DNA of 64,000 nt, from assembly GCA_028551475.1 (NCBI GenBank), contig CM052359.1, positions 21,515,583-21,579,582 on the forward strand, written 5' to 3'. How positions within the stretch are numbered: the first letter of the stretch is position 1; each line of letters opens with the position of its first letter. Source of the stretch: Casuarina equisetifolia. Its lineage: Eukaryota > Streptophyta > Magnoliopsida > Fagales > Casuarinaceae. Of the stretch, positions 11,750-23,560 are shown one piece after another. A program made the translations under genes and the position numbers. The notes below the pieces were generated by a model that was not told the origin of the DNA, did no database searches, and saw only the letters and a program-made list of their open reading frames with translations.

Positions 11750-13110
11750 ATCATTTAAACATCCATGGATTATTGATTCAGGTGCAAGTGATCATATCAC
11801 ATGTGATTTAAACTGCCTATACTCTTGCTATTCATGTGCACCTCAATCATTGCTTATCAAATTGTCTGATGATACTTCTGTATATGCCACACATCTTGGA
11901 CAAGCTCAACCCACTCCAATGCTTCATTTAAATCGAGTTTTGTTCATTCCAAGTTTAAAATTTAACCTTTTATTTGTTAAAAAAATAACATCTGATTGCA
12001 ATTGCATTGTTATTTTTTTCAATGATTTCTGCATCTTTCAGGATTGTACGACTGGGCGGGTGATCGAACTGGGTAAGGCAGAAGGAGGATTGTATTTTTT
12101 GCAACCTAACCTAGATGACTTGCCTCGTTGTATCAGTCAGTTTTTGTATACTGTACATTCATTTTTGGGTTATATGAATGTAAATAGTTCACCTTCTATT
12201 AATTATAATAATAGTTATATTTTGTGGCATCGTAGACTTGGGCATAGTTCCCAAAAAACCTATTTCTCACATGGGAAAAGAATACAATGCCCAGAATTTT
12301 TTACGTGTTCTATTTACCCACTTGCAAAACAAACACGTTTTACATTTCCACAACGTCAAACCATTAGTCGTGCTAAGTTTGATCTTGTCCATATGGACTT
12401 ATGGGGTCCACATAAGACACCCAATCATGATGGGTCCCGCTACTTTCTAACTATTGTAGATGACTTTTCACGTGCAACGTGGACATTTTTACTACGTTTT
12501 AAGGATCAAGTATTTCCTACCATCCAGACCTTCATCCATATGGTTGAAACTCAGTATGGTACCAAACTCAAGCGCATTCGCTCAGACAATGGTACCGAGT
12601 TTTTTTCTGCTGCATGTACTTCTTTCTTGTCTTCTCGTGGAATAATTCATGAGAGCTCTTGTGTTTATACTCCCCAATAGAATGGGGTAGTTGAACGCAA
12701 ACATCGTCATTTATTAGATGTTGCACATGCCTTGCTCTTTCAGGGTAATATCCTTTCACGTTTTTAGGGGGAGTGCATATTGACTGCTGCTTATATTATT
12801 AATCGACTCCCAAGTGCAACACTTGGAAATCGATCCCCATTTGAGTTGTTTTATGGCAAACCACCACCTTTGGACCACTTACGAGTCTTTGGATGTAGAT
12901 GTTATGCCACTATATTACGCCCTAGGGATAAGTTTACTCCTAGGGCAATCCCATGCATTTTCTTTGGGTATCCTTCATTACAGAAGGGTTATCGGGTCTA
13001 TGATCCAGATAGTGGGAAATTCTTTGTTAGCCGAGATGTCGTATTCTATGAATATGATTTCCTGTTCTCCACTTCACAAAATCCACAACCAGTTGGTGAG
13101 TAGTCCTCGG
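11750..13110 (+). pseudogene. Copia protease and integrase region (fossil)
   Basis: The aspartic protease motif DSGASDHIT lies near 11775. The pre-integrase zinc motif (WHRRLGHSS) is near 12225. The integrase core has HMDLWGPH, VDDFSRATW and SDNGTEF around 12390-12600, followed by the [14 protein letters not shown]-type copia C-terminal region. It is broken in several places. It belongs to the same element. Confidence 0.85.
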
Positions 13111-13539
13111 ATCAGTCACAACCCAGGCAAGACATCGTCCAGACGTACGATCCGCCCTCTATTGTGCTAGAATCATTTCCAGAGCCATCATCAACACCAC
13201 CTAATGAGCCATAGACAGAACCTACACCTAATCCTACTCAAGGTATAGAGCCAAGACATTCCACACATGATATATCTATGCCTATACCCTCTGATCAGCC
13301 TCATGATTTAAGCCCAGATATGCCTTTAGCACAACCATCACCTCTAGCACAGCCATCACCACCAGTTCGGCGATCATCACGACCTCTCATTTGGACCGCT
13401 GATTATATGTGTTCGACCACCTCCATAGGGTCGAACAAACTTTATTCCATCTCAGACCACACTTCACTTGACACCTTTTTTCCCCATTATCAGCGTTTCA
13501 TTGCATCCATTTCTGCCATAACAGAACCTGAAACCTATC

Positions 13540-15095
13540 ATCAGGCACTTAGTGATAGTCATTGGGTTGAGGCTATGGATCAAGAGTTAGCGGCCTTAGA
13601 GGCCAATCGCACATGGGATATTGTTCCACTTCCATCTGGTCGTAGAGCTATAGGATGCAAATGGGTGTATAAAGTGAAATATAGAGCTGATGGTACAATA
13701 GAAAGGTACAAGGCTCGTTTGGTAGCCAAAGGATATTCACAACAAGAGGGAATTGACTATGATGAAACATTTTCACCAGTTGCCAAATTGGTAACGGTAC
13801 GATCTGTGATCAGTGTGGCTGCTATTAGAAATTGGTCCCTTGACCAATTAGATGTCCAGAATGCATTCTTACATGGTGATTTGATGGAAGAGGTCTACAT
13901 GCATTTACCACCAGGGTTTCCTCGTCAAGGGGATAGAGTTGTATGTCGTTTACGAAAATCACTTTATGGGTTGAAGCAAGCTTCAAGACAATGGTATTCA
14001 AAGTTTACAGAGGCATTACTAGTAGTTGGATTTAGACAATCCAAACATGATTATGCGTTGTTCACTAGGCGATTCGGTAAGACATTCATCATCCTCTTGT
14101 TTTACGTTGATGATATTTTAGTAACTGGGAACAATCGTCCTGCAATCACAGAATTCAAAAGATATTTGCATTCAATGTTTAACATGAAGGATTTAGGCCA
14201 ATGTAAGTACTTTCTTGGCATTGAGATTGCCCGTTCACCAGATGGCATTTATCTCAATCAACGTAAGTATGCACTAGAGATAATCTCAGAAGCTGGCCTT
14301 GGAGGATCAAAGCCAGCTATTACTCCCATGGAACAAAACTTAAAGTTGACGACGCCAGATTATGATGTTGGAGACCCTGATAGACGAGATGATCCACTTT
14401 TACAGGACAAAGGTTCGTATCAGAGAATGATCGGTAGATTGATGTATCTAATACACACTCGTCCAGACATTACCTATGCAGTTCAGCATCTCAGTCAGTT
14501 CACTCATGCTCTAAAGCAATCACATATGGATGCGGCGGTGAGAGTTCTGAAGTACATCAAAGGGACTCCTGGCCTTGGAATCTTTCTTTCTTCATCATCC
14601 AGCTTAGAACTGATTGGTTTTTGCGACTCAGATTATGCGACTTGTCCTATGTCGCGTAAGTGCTTAACAGGATATTGCATTAAATTGAGTGATTCACTAG
14701 TATCCTGGTCGACGAAGATGCAGCCTACAGTATCACGGTCTTCTGCTGAAGCTGAATATAGGGCCATGGGATATACTGTGTGTGAGATTATTTGGTTACT
14801 TGGATTGTTTGGAGATTTAGGAGTCATGATCCCTCGTCCTGTCTCGATGCATTGTGACAGTAAGGCCGCCATGGACATTGCTGCTAATCCAATATTTCAC
14901 AAGCGAACCAAGCATATTGAGGTGGATTGCCATTTTATACGCGAAAAGATAGACAGGGGGATCATTCGAACATGTTATGTGAATACACGGGAACAACCTG
15001 CAGATTTATTTACAAAAGCTTTATGTAGTCCACAACACCAACATCTCTTATCCAAGCTTGGGGTTCTAGATTTGTATGAACCCAAGCTTGAGGGG
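13540..15095 (+). pseudogene. Copia reverse transcriptase and RNase H region (fossil)
   Basis: The RT begins around WVEAMDQELAALEANRTWD, with KARLVAKGYSQ, QLDVQNAFLHGDL and the catalytic YVDD box near 14105. The RNase H part includes GFCDSDYA and SRSSAEAEYRAMG, then the C-terminal ADLFTKAL. This is the best preserved part of the element and shows no interruption. A polypurine tract follows at once. Confidence 0.92.
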
Positions 15096-15098
15096 GAT
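15087..15098 (+). other. Polypurine tract of the copia element
   Basis: The purine-rich GAGGGGGA lies immediately before the TG that opens the 3' LTR. This is the expected plus-strand priming site. Confidence 0.75.
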
Positions 15099-15332
15099 TG
15101 TTGAAATTGTTGGTTTGTGGGCCTCACTTTATATGTATTATAACGGGTCTAAGGCCAAATTGTTGGCCTTGGCCCGTCACGTTTTTCCTTTTTATTTATC
15201 TTGTAAAGACTCACAATTCTTCTTTGAGATTTTTTATTGGAAGTAAACTTGCAGCACAAGTTTTCCACAGATTTCTCCATTTCTCACCATGGATTGCTAC
15301 GTTTCAGCTCTTCATTGTTGCAACTTTCTTTA
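15099..15332 (+). repeat. 3' LTR of the young copia element
   Basis: 234 bp, same length as the 5' LTR and about 98% identical. It is followed directly by the ATATT target duplication at 15333-15337. Confidence 0.95.
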
Positions 15333-15764
15333 ATATTTTATTCGTTGATATTTTGAAGTAATTATTTTCTTTATTTTCTTGTAGATTCCAATAATGTTCC
15401 AAATGTATTTTAGAACCCTATAGAGTTATTATTTTTGCCTCCTCGAGTTCACGGTATTAATTGATATCATATTGAAGACTTAACCGTATTTAATTCTAAA
15501 ATCAAAGGAAGATTTTGAACAAATATTTTTAGCCAGGATAAAGTTTTAAACGTGGATTTTAAAGTAACTAACGATTAAGGTTGATTATGTGCATGCTAGA
15601 CTGCATGTTAACCAAAATTTTGTACCAATAAGTGCATTGAAGATATTACTTGTCGACAAACTATTTACCAAAAATTTGTTAAACGTTTTCATGCTAGAGA
15701 TTTTGTTTGTTCAGAGCATATATAAAAAGAATCAAGTCACTTTACATGATACAAGAAAATCAAG

Positions 15765-16915
15765 TTTCATCTCTCCCATGGCTAAAGAAGTTACTATTCT
15801 CTCATTCATCAATGTTGTTGCTTGGAATTGACATCTTCGTCATATGGATGTATACAATGTTTTCTTTTGTAATGGCTTGGAAGAAGAAATTTATATGAAC
15901 CAAACATTCATTAGGAACTACATAAACAAGAAAAGTTTCAAGTATATTATCTTTGTAAACCTTTGCTCGGCTTAGATAATCTAGATATAACTATGCTTTA
16001 TTTACATGGAGACAAAGTAAATCATCCATCAATTTATTGATATGTGTGGGCAATATATTGATTATGAGAAATGATGCATCCGTTATTAAGAATTTCAAGA
16101 AATATTTGTACTATACTTTTTACATTAAAGATTTAGGGCCACCCAAATACTTTCTAAGCATAAAATTTGCTTGTTCAAATTAGGAAATTTGTTATATCCA
16201 ATGCAAATACATTTTGAAGATTATATTTGAAGTTGGTATATCAGGATACAAGTTAATAATCATTCCTTTTAAGCAAAAGCCTAACAATAGCTAAATATCA
16301 TGTAGGGTATCACCACTATAACAAGACTTATTGGGAAATTCATCTATCTTATTATAATAAGACTTGATATTTGTTAGTTGTTAAGATCTTTAGCTAGTTT
16401 ATACATGATTCAAAATAATTTTACACGAATGCAACCTTGAAAGTTGTAAAATATTTGAAGGGATGTCATAATTGGGAATCCTTTTGTCCATAACTTGCAA
16501 TATGGAAATGACAATTTATTATGAAAATGACAATTTATTATGACAATAATTACACCACATGTCCTATGAATATAAAATTGATAACAAGTTTTTGTGAAAA
16601 TCAGGAAATTCTTCATCATTGTGGAAGATAAAGAAGTAATTGACTATCTATTTATTATTTGCAAAATCAAAGTATCAACCATGGTTAAGACTATTTGTTA
16701 AATTGTTTAGATGAGAGGTTTATTTCGAGATATTGTCATTTCACAAGAGACAAAATTCAAAAATATATTATCAAGATGAAATGAATAAGGACTATAAAGC
16801 AACCTATAGACATCTTAACCAAAGCCCTTTATTAAAAACTGCACTTGTTTTCACCAAGCAAACTAGGTATTTTTGACATTTACAAACCACCAAAATTGCC
16901 ACTTAAGAGGAAGTG
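15765..16915 (+). mobile_element. Old, heavily decayed copia pol fossil
   Basis: Translated pieces in shifting frames still match copia reverse transcriptase and RNase H in order. They include SFISPMAKEVTILSFIN, MDVYNVFF followed by GLEEEIYMN, FKKYLYYTFYIKDLGPPKYF, and a C-terminal KLGIFDIYKPPKLP before a purine-rich AAGAGGAAG. It is on the same strand as the young element and starts 430 bp beyond it. The level of decay, with many breaks, points to a much older insertion of a different copia lineage. Gag, protease and integrase were not found. Confidence 0.8.
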
Positions 16916-17250
16916 TCAGAGATACATGTATATATTCCTCTTGATTATTTCTTGATTTTCTATAGAATACTTACCATATGACATGATTCGTTCATTATTA
17001 AAATCAAATTGTTTGGGAAGTCAGCTTATGCACAATAAGGAAAAATTTCTTTTGTTATTTTTTATGTCCTTATTACAATCACACTACAGTCCTAATTATA
17101 GACAAACTATAGCCTTGTATTATAGATAAAACAATCTTTGTACAATTTTTTATAGGAAAGCACCATATAGAAAATTTCTTAATACTCATACTTTCTTCCC
17201 TTTCACTTTGTGTCAAATTGCTCTCACTATTGGTTGAATAGTTGTTTTAA
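16916..17250 (+). repeat. Probable LTR remnant of the old copia fossil
   Basis: Starts with TGTCAGAGATACATG right after the purine tract, where a 3' LTR is expected. It is AT-rich, with LTR-like motifs such as CTTGTATTATAGATA and a pyrimidine-rich stretch near 17200. No matching 5' LTR was found and the right border is a guess. Confidence 0.4.
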
Positions 17251-20200
17251 AAATAATTTTCAAGTTAAAATATGCAATCTTTTCATCTCCATCTTCCGTT
17301 ATAACAATAACGTATGATAAATTGACATAGACAAACTTCTTTAAAAATAATACATATTGTATTTTAGATATTAACAGGATAAACTAATCCCAGAAAACTT
17401 GAACATCTTATCCCATAAAGCAGCCAAAGAATTGGCAGAGCCACATTTGTTTCATGCTGAATTCCTTTTCAGATGGCAAACGTGAAATTCAGCAATTAAC
17501 TAGAAAATAATTAAAAGCGACCCGTGAAGAACATGAAAGCTCATCAATTTGCTAAAAAATAATAAAATTGGAAACCTGCTGTACTAAGATGATGTTAAAT
17601 CTAATATGAAACATCAAATCGACAACACCGATTTCAGCCTTGGAACTCACATCGTAAAGGCAAATGCACACCAAGCGTGACGCTGTGCATTACCTTGCCT
17701 CTTGGAATGTTTGCTATTCTGTCATTCATCCTCTACCTTATTAAAATAAGAACTAACAACAAAACAGATAAATAAAAAATTAGACAAAAAATTTAATCTC
17801 AAGGCATTATTGTTGGTCAAATGCAACGATTCTTCTAATAGGAGCATATGATAGAAAATTTCTACAGGAAATTAATATGTAAAAGATGAGTACTCTTGTC
17901 TTCATATATCCTTAGAAAATCAAGCCCCATTATTGTTGAAAATATGATTAAGGGCTTGTCCTATTGTTGACCTTCTAGAAGGAGAATTAAAGAGAGTAAT
18001 ATCCAATTCCTAATAATTGTGTGCATTTGCACTGTTATGGTATGTTGGTAATGCCCGATCATAGCTGCAGCACATAATGAAAAGCCCAATGGCCCTTCCT
18101 TAAGAGCACCCAGATTTTGATCCAGAACTGAAGCTTAATGTTTTTCGTGTCTTATTCCAAGGGCAAGTCATCGTCATTTTGTCGTTTCTTTTCTTTTCTT
18201 TGAGAATAAAACTATGAGGTTTATTACTTGATTGGAAAAATCTTTGGATTAAAAGTGACATGTAATGAACCTATGAGGTTTACCAAACTGATGAATGCAG
18301 ATTTTTTTTCCTTTGGGTTAACTACAAGATCTATCAGCTAGTTTATTGAATTATTTTTTTTTTAAAAAAAAAGCTCTACAAAGTTTCAAAAATAATGAAT
18401 TTAAATCTATATTTTTTTAACATACATGTAAGACCTCTAAGATGTTGTTACACATACATTGTTGCTATCTCAATATACCCTCTTTCAAAATAATAATAAT
18501 GATAATAACAATTTCACAAATTCTTCATGACTGTAGAGTTATAAGAAATATCAGAGCGTGACAATATGCATGTAGTTCAATTAGAGTTCATGTGGCTTGT
18601 GATCAAAGACGTTCAAGTTTGGCACTTCCCAAACTCCCTCATCCCATTTACCTAATTCATATATCTATAAAGATGAAGACAAATTCTTTCAAACAAATTA
18701 CACTTCTCCCTGCTTGTCCTAAGCTTCAACAGGGTGAAAAACTTTTTCGTGTTGAATATGATAAAAAATTAAAAATTAAAAAAATCATTATTCAAGAACT
18801 AGCTTCTAAGTCGAATTTTAAACTTCTAAATTTTCAAATAGTTTCCAATATATGGAATACCATAAGATAGATTTCTCTTTACATGTACTAAATTTCAACT
18901 TCATGGCTTTTCTGCATAAGATATTTTCTCTTCTAACGTGCCATTGAAGACCATTAAAGCTGCAAAGTTCTCAAACTTGTATGCTACATCCGAAGCTATG
19001 CATGGGTCCTTACTTACACACATATTTATTGGATCGCCACCTGACCTCAATACTTAGACCAATGTGCCAAAGAAAAGTGTCAATCTCTTTCTCATCTTTA
19101 AAACCAATACATTGAACCAACCGTTGAGTCGGGTTACAGTGCGGACTAGTTTCTAGGAGCTTAATGCAGAAGTCTGTGCATTGGAGTGAGTTTAAAACAA
19201 CATGATTGTAGGCACCTCAAAGTCGACAACGTATTCTCTTGAAAAGGTATCCAAGGGTACAAAAAACTGCACGAGAGAGAATATATGGAAGACTTTTGTC
19301 ACAAATTAGTATGCTCTTGGATGTTTGTCTAATGTCAAAAGTCATTATGACAAATGAAATAACCATGTTAGAAAAACTTGGACATGGTAACTTGTAATGG
19401 CAAACATTGGTAATAATGTCCGAGACTTTACTAGCAAATCATCCCTCTCCTCATTTAGAGTAGGGCCCCAAAAATAATAACCCCTAATTATGTCCAAAAC
19501 CGAAAAGGAGGGTAGGTTTGATTTTGATGCGCTCCTCAATCATTTGTTGGCGCTCAATCAGGCTCCTAACTGAGTTGATTCGTTAGGCTATCATTTCGAC
19601 ATATGGACGGAAGAGAAAGAGAAAGCTTACGAGAAACCGTTCTTTAGTAAGTCACTTCAACGGCCACCAGCCCCATAATCAGAAAGCCTTCTGATTTAGA
19701 ACTTCCAAAAAAAATTTATTTTTTGATATTTAGCAGCCGTGGAGTCCTGTATCTTCTGGGATAAACCGTAGGCCAGAGGGAAACGAGTGGGGTTTTCTTC
19801 TTGCTTTCTCAAAGTATATACTTTTCTTGGTGTCATTTTTTAAGGCAGAATCAAGTGTAGAAGCGACGCAATTGATTGGCCTTACGACTCGGAGTTAGGC
19901 TTGCCGGCTAAGGGTGGACTTCCTGTTTAATACGCCTGGTGCGGGTGGACTTGGTCCTGGAATCTGAGCAAATAGGACACCTTGGGCTTTTTCAAGGCCT
20001 TGTAATATAGTTTATCCCTGCATGAACACACGAATCTCACGACGGCGCGTAAGAGACTTGGATTTTCACTTCCTTATTTGCTCGGTTTCATCTGTGACAA
20101 TGTTGTGAGAACCACCCGTGAGGGATTTGCTGTTTGCAAAACTGTGAAGCCCCTGAGTCAATAAGTACGATTCTAAATCGATTTGGTTCTGGCATTTGTA

Positions 20201-22829
20201 AAATAACCTTGTGTTTCTTAATTTAACAAAATATAGAACAGTCTAAATACATCATCAAATGAGTTTCCGAAACTATTTCAGTCAATTATTCTAAGATTTT
20301 TTTAGCTTCAATTAACGAAAAAACATAAAAGTAAATCGTGTTGGTAAGTGTTTAAAGGTTTGGAATGAATTTTAAAACTACTTTCTAAAAATAGAACAAA
20401 ATCGCTCCTAACTTTCCACAACTTGGATCTCATTCAAAGAACTTGAGAAGTTTACTTATTAACTAGGGTCTCTACTCTACACAAAGATCACTGTGAGCAA
20501 GAATTCTTTTGCATTTCTAAGGGTCTATCTTACCATGAGAATGCAGGACAAAAGTTTTATTTGAAAGTTAAGACTTATGAAGTAAAACTTAAATGAAAAA
20601 AAACATTGATGATTTAATTCTTAAATTTACCCTTAAATTCAACTTGTAAGTCTACTCTAGATTGAAATTTTAAGTCTTCTCAGCCCTTCACTTTTTCTAA
20701 AAGCCCAAGGAAAAAATATAAATGCCACGTGGGCATTCTAGAGAGAACACACAACTGCAAGATGTGACCTATAAACAATAAAAACCCTAGAAAACACATG
20801 TCCTCACTCTTATCATCACGGGGTATCCACCGCCCGCAACTTATTTTCACACGACCTTTCATAACATATGTCGTATATGATAAATGCTATTCACAATGCT
20901 AGTGTATCAAGCAAAAGAAAGCATAGCCTTAAATATATAAGAGAAAATGATAGGAAAAGTCCTCCCCAGTTCTGGTTAATATCGACAACATCCCCATCTT
21001 GTCACAAGATAACCCATTTGCTGTGTGCCCAAGTTGTAATCATTTGACAACCTAAAGCTGTATGGATCATAGAGTCCTCTATATATTTTATCTGAAACTT
21101 CTCATATATGGGTTTAGCTTTAAAAATTCAATACTTTACCCCAGGTTCTTGAAAAAGTGGAGTAATTGCCCGGTCTAACGGGTATATGTCGCATGCGCGG
21201 GACCCATGCACGTTCGCAGACCATACGTGTACGTAAATCCCTTGCGTGAGATGCTCCAAGCTTCCAAGAGAGGCGTAGGATTTTGCTCAAGTACCCTCAG
21301 TTTTCGTCTGGAAGGCTTCAAAGTTTGACCAGCTTGAAAAACCTGTGAGAATGACCGCTGACGACCTACCATTCCCGGTACTCTACCTAGTTTGAAGATA
21401 AGGAGTTTTATTCGTATGGTCGAAATCATTGAGTTCTTGCAAGTTTTCAACCTTCGTGCCTTGGAAAGATGTCGATGATGATGATGGTTGCCGTAAATAA
21501 ACTTATCAAGAGAAGAAAACCCAGAAAAAGTAAAGCAATGGCTTCAGTCGTTCACTGCCCTCTCCCATCAAACAGTTTTCTTTTTTCAATTTCTACTATA
21601 TCTTAAACAGTAGCAGACAAAGATTCAATCCCTTAATGGATGACATAACTTTGAACAAGGTCTGTTAAGCATGAGAAGAGTATGGCGTTTTCTTGACATA
21701 ACCTTGAAAAATGCGTTTTATCGTCTATATCATTTACTACCTATAACTTTTATGAAGTCGCTTACGAAAAAAAGGGTTACGGGTGGTGTGCTGATGAACA
21801 GTTCTCTTTTCCCAACGCATCAGAAATTTCGGGCAGCAAGAAGACAAAAGAGTGGGCTTCACTGGTGTCGGGCAGGCTTTAAGCTCACGCGGCACCAGCA
21901 ATCTGCATAGGCTGGTGCACGCATGTCAGCTTCTCATACAGCCTAGCCAGTTCCTTCCTTCGAGCAGCCCCCACCCCTCATTGAACAGTCATTTTCGAAC
22001 GCATAAACGACATGATTCGCTGATGTGATGTTCCTGCGAAGGGAATGTGCAGAAATGAATGAGTACTGCATCTGCTTCGAGCATTTTGAAGTTTGAAGAT
22101 CTCATGGTGTATGTTTTTGAGGGAAAATAAATATCCAACAGATACCTAGGTTTGTTCCTTGCTTCTTTCACCCAAGGACAAGCGCCTGCATACGGAGAGA
22201 GAAGGAGGGGTGCTTTTCTCATGTAGCCCCCCTGCATGGATAGGCCATGGACCTCTTACCTTTCATTTCTGCATTAAAATTTCCTGCATATTGGGTTCAC
22301 ATTCCTTGTTCATTTTGGTTTAAATAGTGTTGCTAAAAGCTATAGGGACAAGAATAAGCTATCAAAGCTTGTTCACTTGTGTATTTTCGGTAATTTTCAT
22401 ATAGACAAAGCACTTAGAAATAGACCCAATCTTTTTTCCTAAGCATTTTTCTTCACATCATCAAGTTGCGTTACTTTGGCAGAGTCGTGGGGAAAAGCTT
22501 TTGACAATATTGCGCAGTTTGCGACTATTAATTTGGACAAGTGAGGCCCGTATATACATGCAAACTTTGTGCAATGGAACCGTCCGTTGGTCAAGCCAAA
22601 ACAATGTCAATAGCAACTGCCGAAGAATGTGTGAGAAGATTGGAAATATCTTCTTTGAGGATGATGTTCTCAAGCCGTATCCTACAGAGATCTCGATAAA
22701 TGGAATAGAAGATTGAGTCGACCACAGAAGATACGGACAGAATCTTTCCTAGTTTGAAGTATGGTGTGTCAGGAAAGGGTATAGCCTTTGCAGACGTCAC
22801 AATGCCATCTTCTTTAACGAGCTATCAAT
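17251..22829. other. Gene-poor spacer
   Basis: Only short ORFs with no recognisable product. Base composition shifts between AT-rich parts and patches of balanced composition (about 19600-20160 and 21170-21480), which could be worn transposon pieces. No LTR pair, terminal inverted repeat or RNA gene was recognised by eye. Confidence 0.5.
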
Positions 22830-22945
22830 CCATCCAGTTCCCCCAGAAAAACAAAGAACTCCATGTATTTCCTCCCATATCGCATGGCCATCCAGTTCCC
22901 CCAGAAAAACAAAGAACTCCATGTATTTCCTCCCATATCGCATGG
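22830..22945. repeat. Tandem duplication, 58 bp x 2
   Basis: Two adjacent copies of a 58-bp unit, 22830-22887 and 22888-22945. Each begins CCATCCAGTTCCCCCAG and ends CATATCGCATGG. They look essentially identical, so the duplication is recent. No gene is seen here. Confidence 0.95.
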
Positions 22946-23226
22946 TAATAATGAAAGAACCATAATTTTCTGTAATCTGAAACAGTGGCGAGACTGTTTT
23001 ACATTTCCCTAAGTATCAAGGAGTTAACAGAAACTAGTCGTATGTAAAGTAATACTGCCACTCTTTTCAGTAGTTGCTGTGGAGTGGGGAGAAGTATATA
23101 TGTACAATCCAGCGAGAGAAAGTGAAAGAAGGAGAGGTGGGTCATGTCATGACAGCTTATACTGAGGAAGGACGGGATGGGACATCTCTGCAAAGGCAGG
23201 ATCTTACAGAGCAGATCACTGAGCGA

Positions 23227-23560
23227 GAGGATTTTGGCTTGGAGGATCTAGACAAGAAGGAGAGAGAGAAGAGACGAGAAGCGAAGAGGAGAGAGAGAGA
23301 GAGAGAAAGAGAGGTAGGGCGGGAGAGAGGGAGTGGGCACGGCGTCATCATTCCATAGAATTGAGATGATTGATACCTTCAAAACCAGTCTTTCAAATGC
23401 CAGTTAGATGTATATTTTAACAGTACATTCAAGAAAACAACTCGGTAAATTCCCACCGGGAAGAGAAAAGAAAAGAATGACATGATTGGCAGGGAAGCGC
23501 AGCAGAAAAACGTAACAATTGAGAGAGAGAGAGAGAGACATAGAGAGAGAGAGAGCCCAA
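23227..23560. repeat. Purine-rich GA microsatellite tracts
   Basis: Interrupted (GA)n and GAGA-rich tracts occur at about 23265-23335 and again at about 23520-23556. They create long low-complexity ORFs in several frames, which are not taken as genes. Confidence 0.85.

Larger units (their letters stand above)
9809..15332 (+). mobile_element. Ty1/copia LTR retrotransposon, young, broken
   Basis: A full-length element of 5,524 bp flanked by the 5-bp target duplication ATATT (9804-9808 and 15333-15337). The two 234-bp LTRs differ at about four sites (1.7%), which suggests roughly 0.6-1.2 million years at usual plant rates. Order: 5' LTR, methionine-tRNA-type primer site, gag, protease, integrase, reverse transcriptase, RNase H, polypurine tract, 3' LTR. 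Integrase before reverse transcriptase is the copia order. The single gag-pol frame is broken at about eight or more places in the gag-to-integrase part, so the element looks non-autonomous. Lineage is uncertain; the zinc knuckle and integrase suggest an Ivana/Oryco-like group, held weakly. Confidence 0.95.

Noticed and set aside
23074-23358. 94-codon ORF rich in E, R and K
   Set aside because: Made by GA microsatellite sequence; low complexity.
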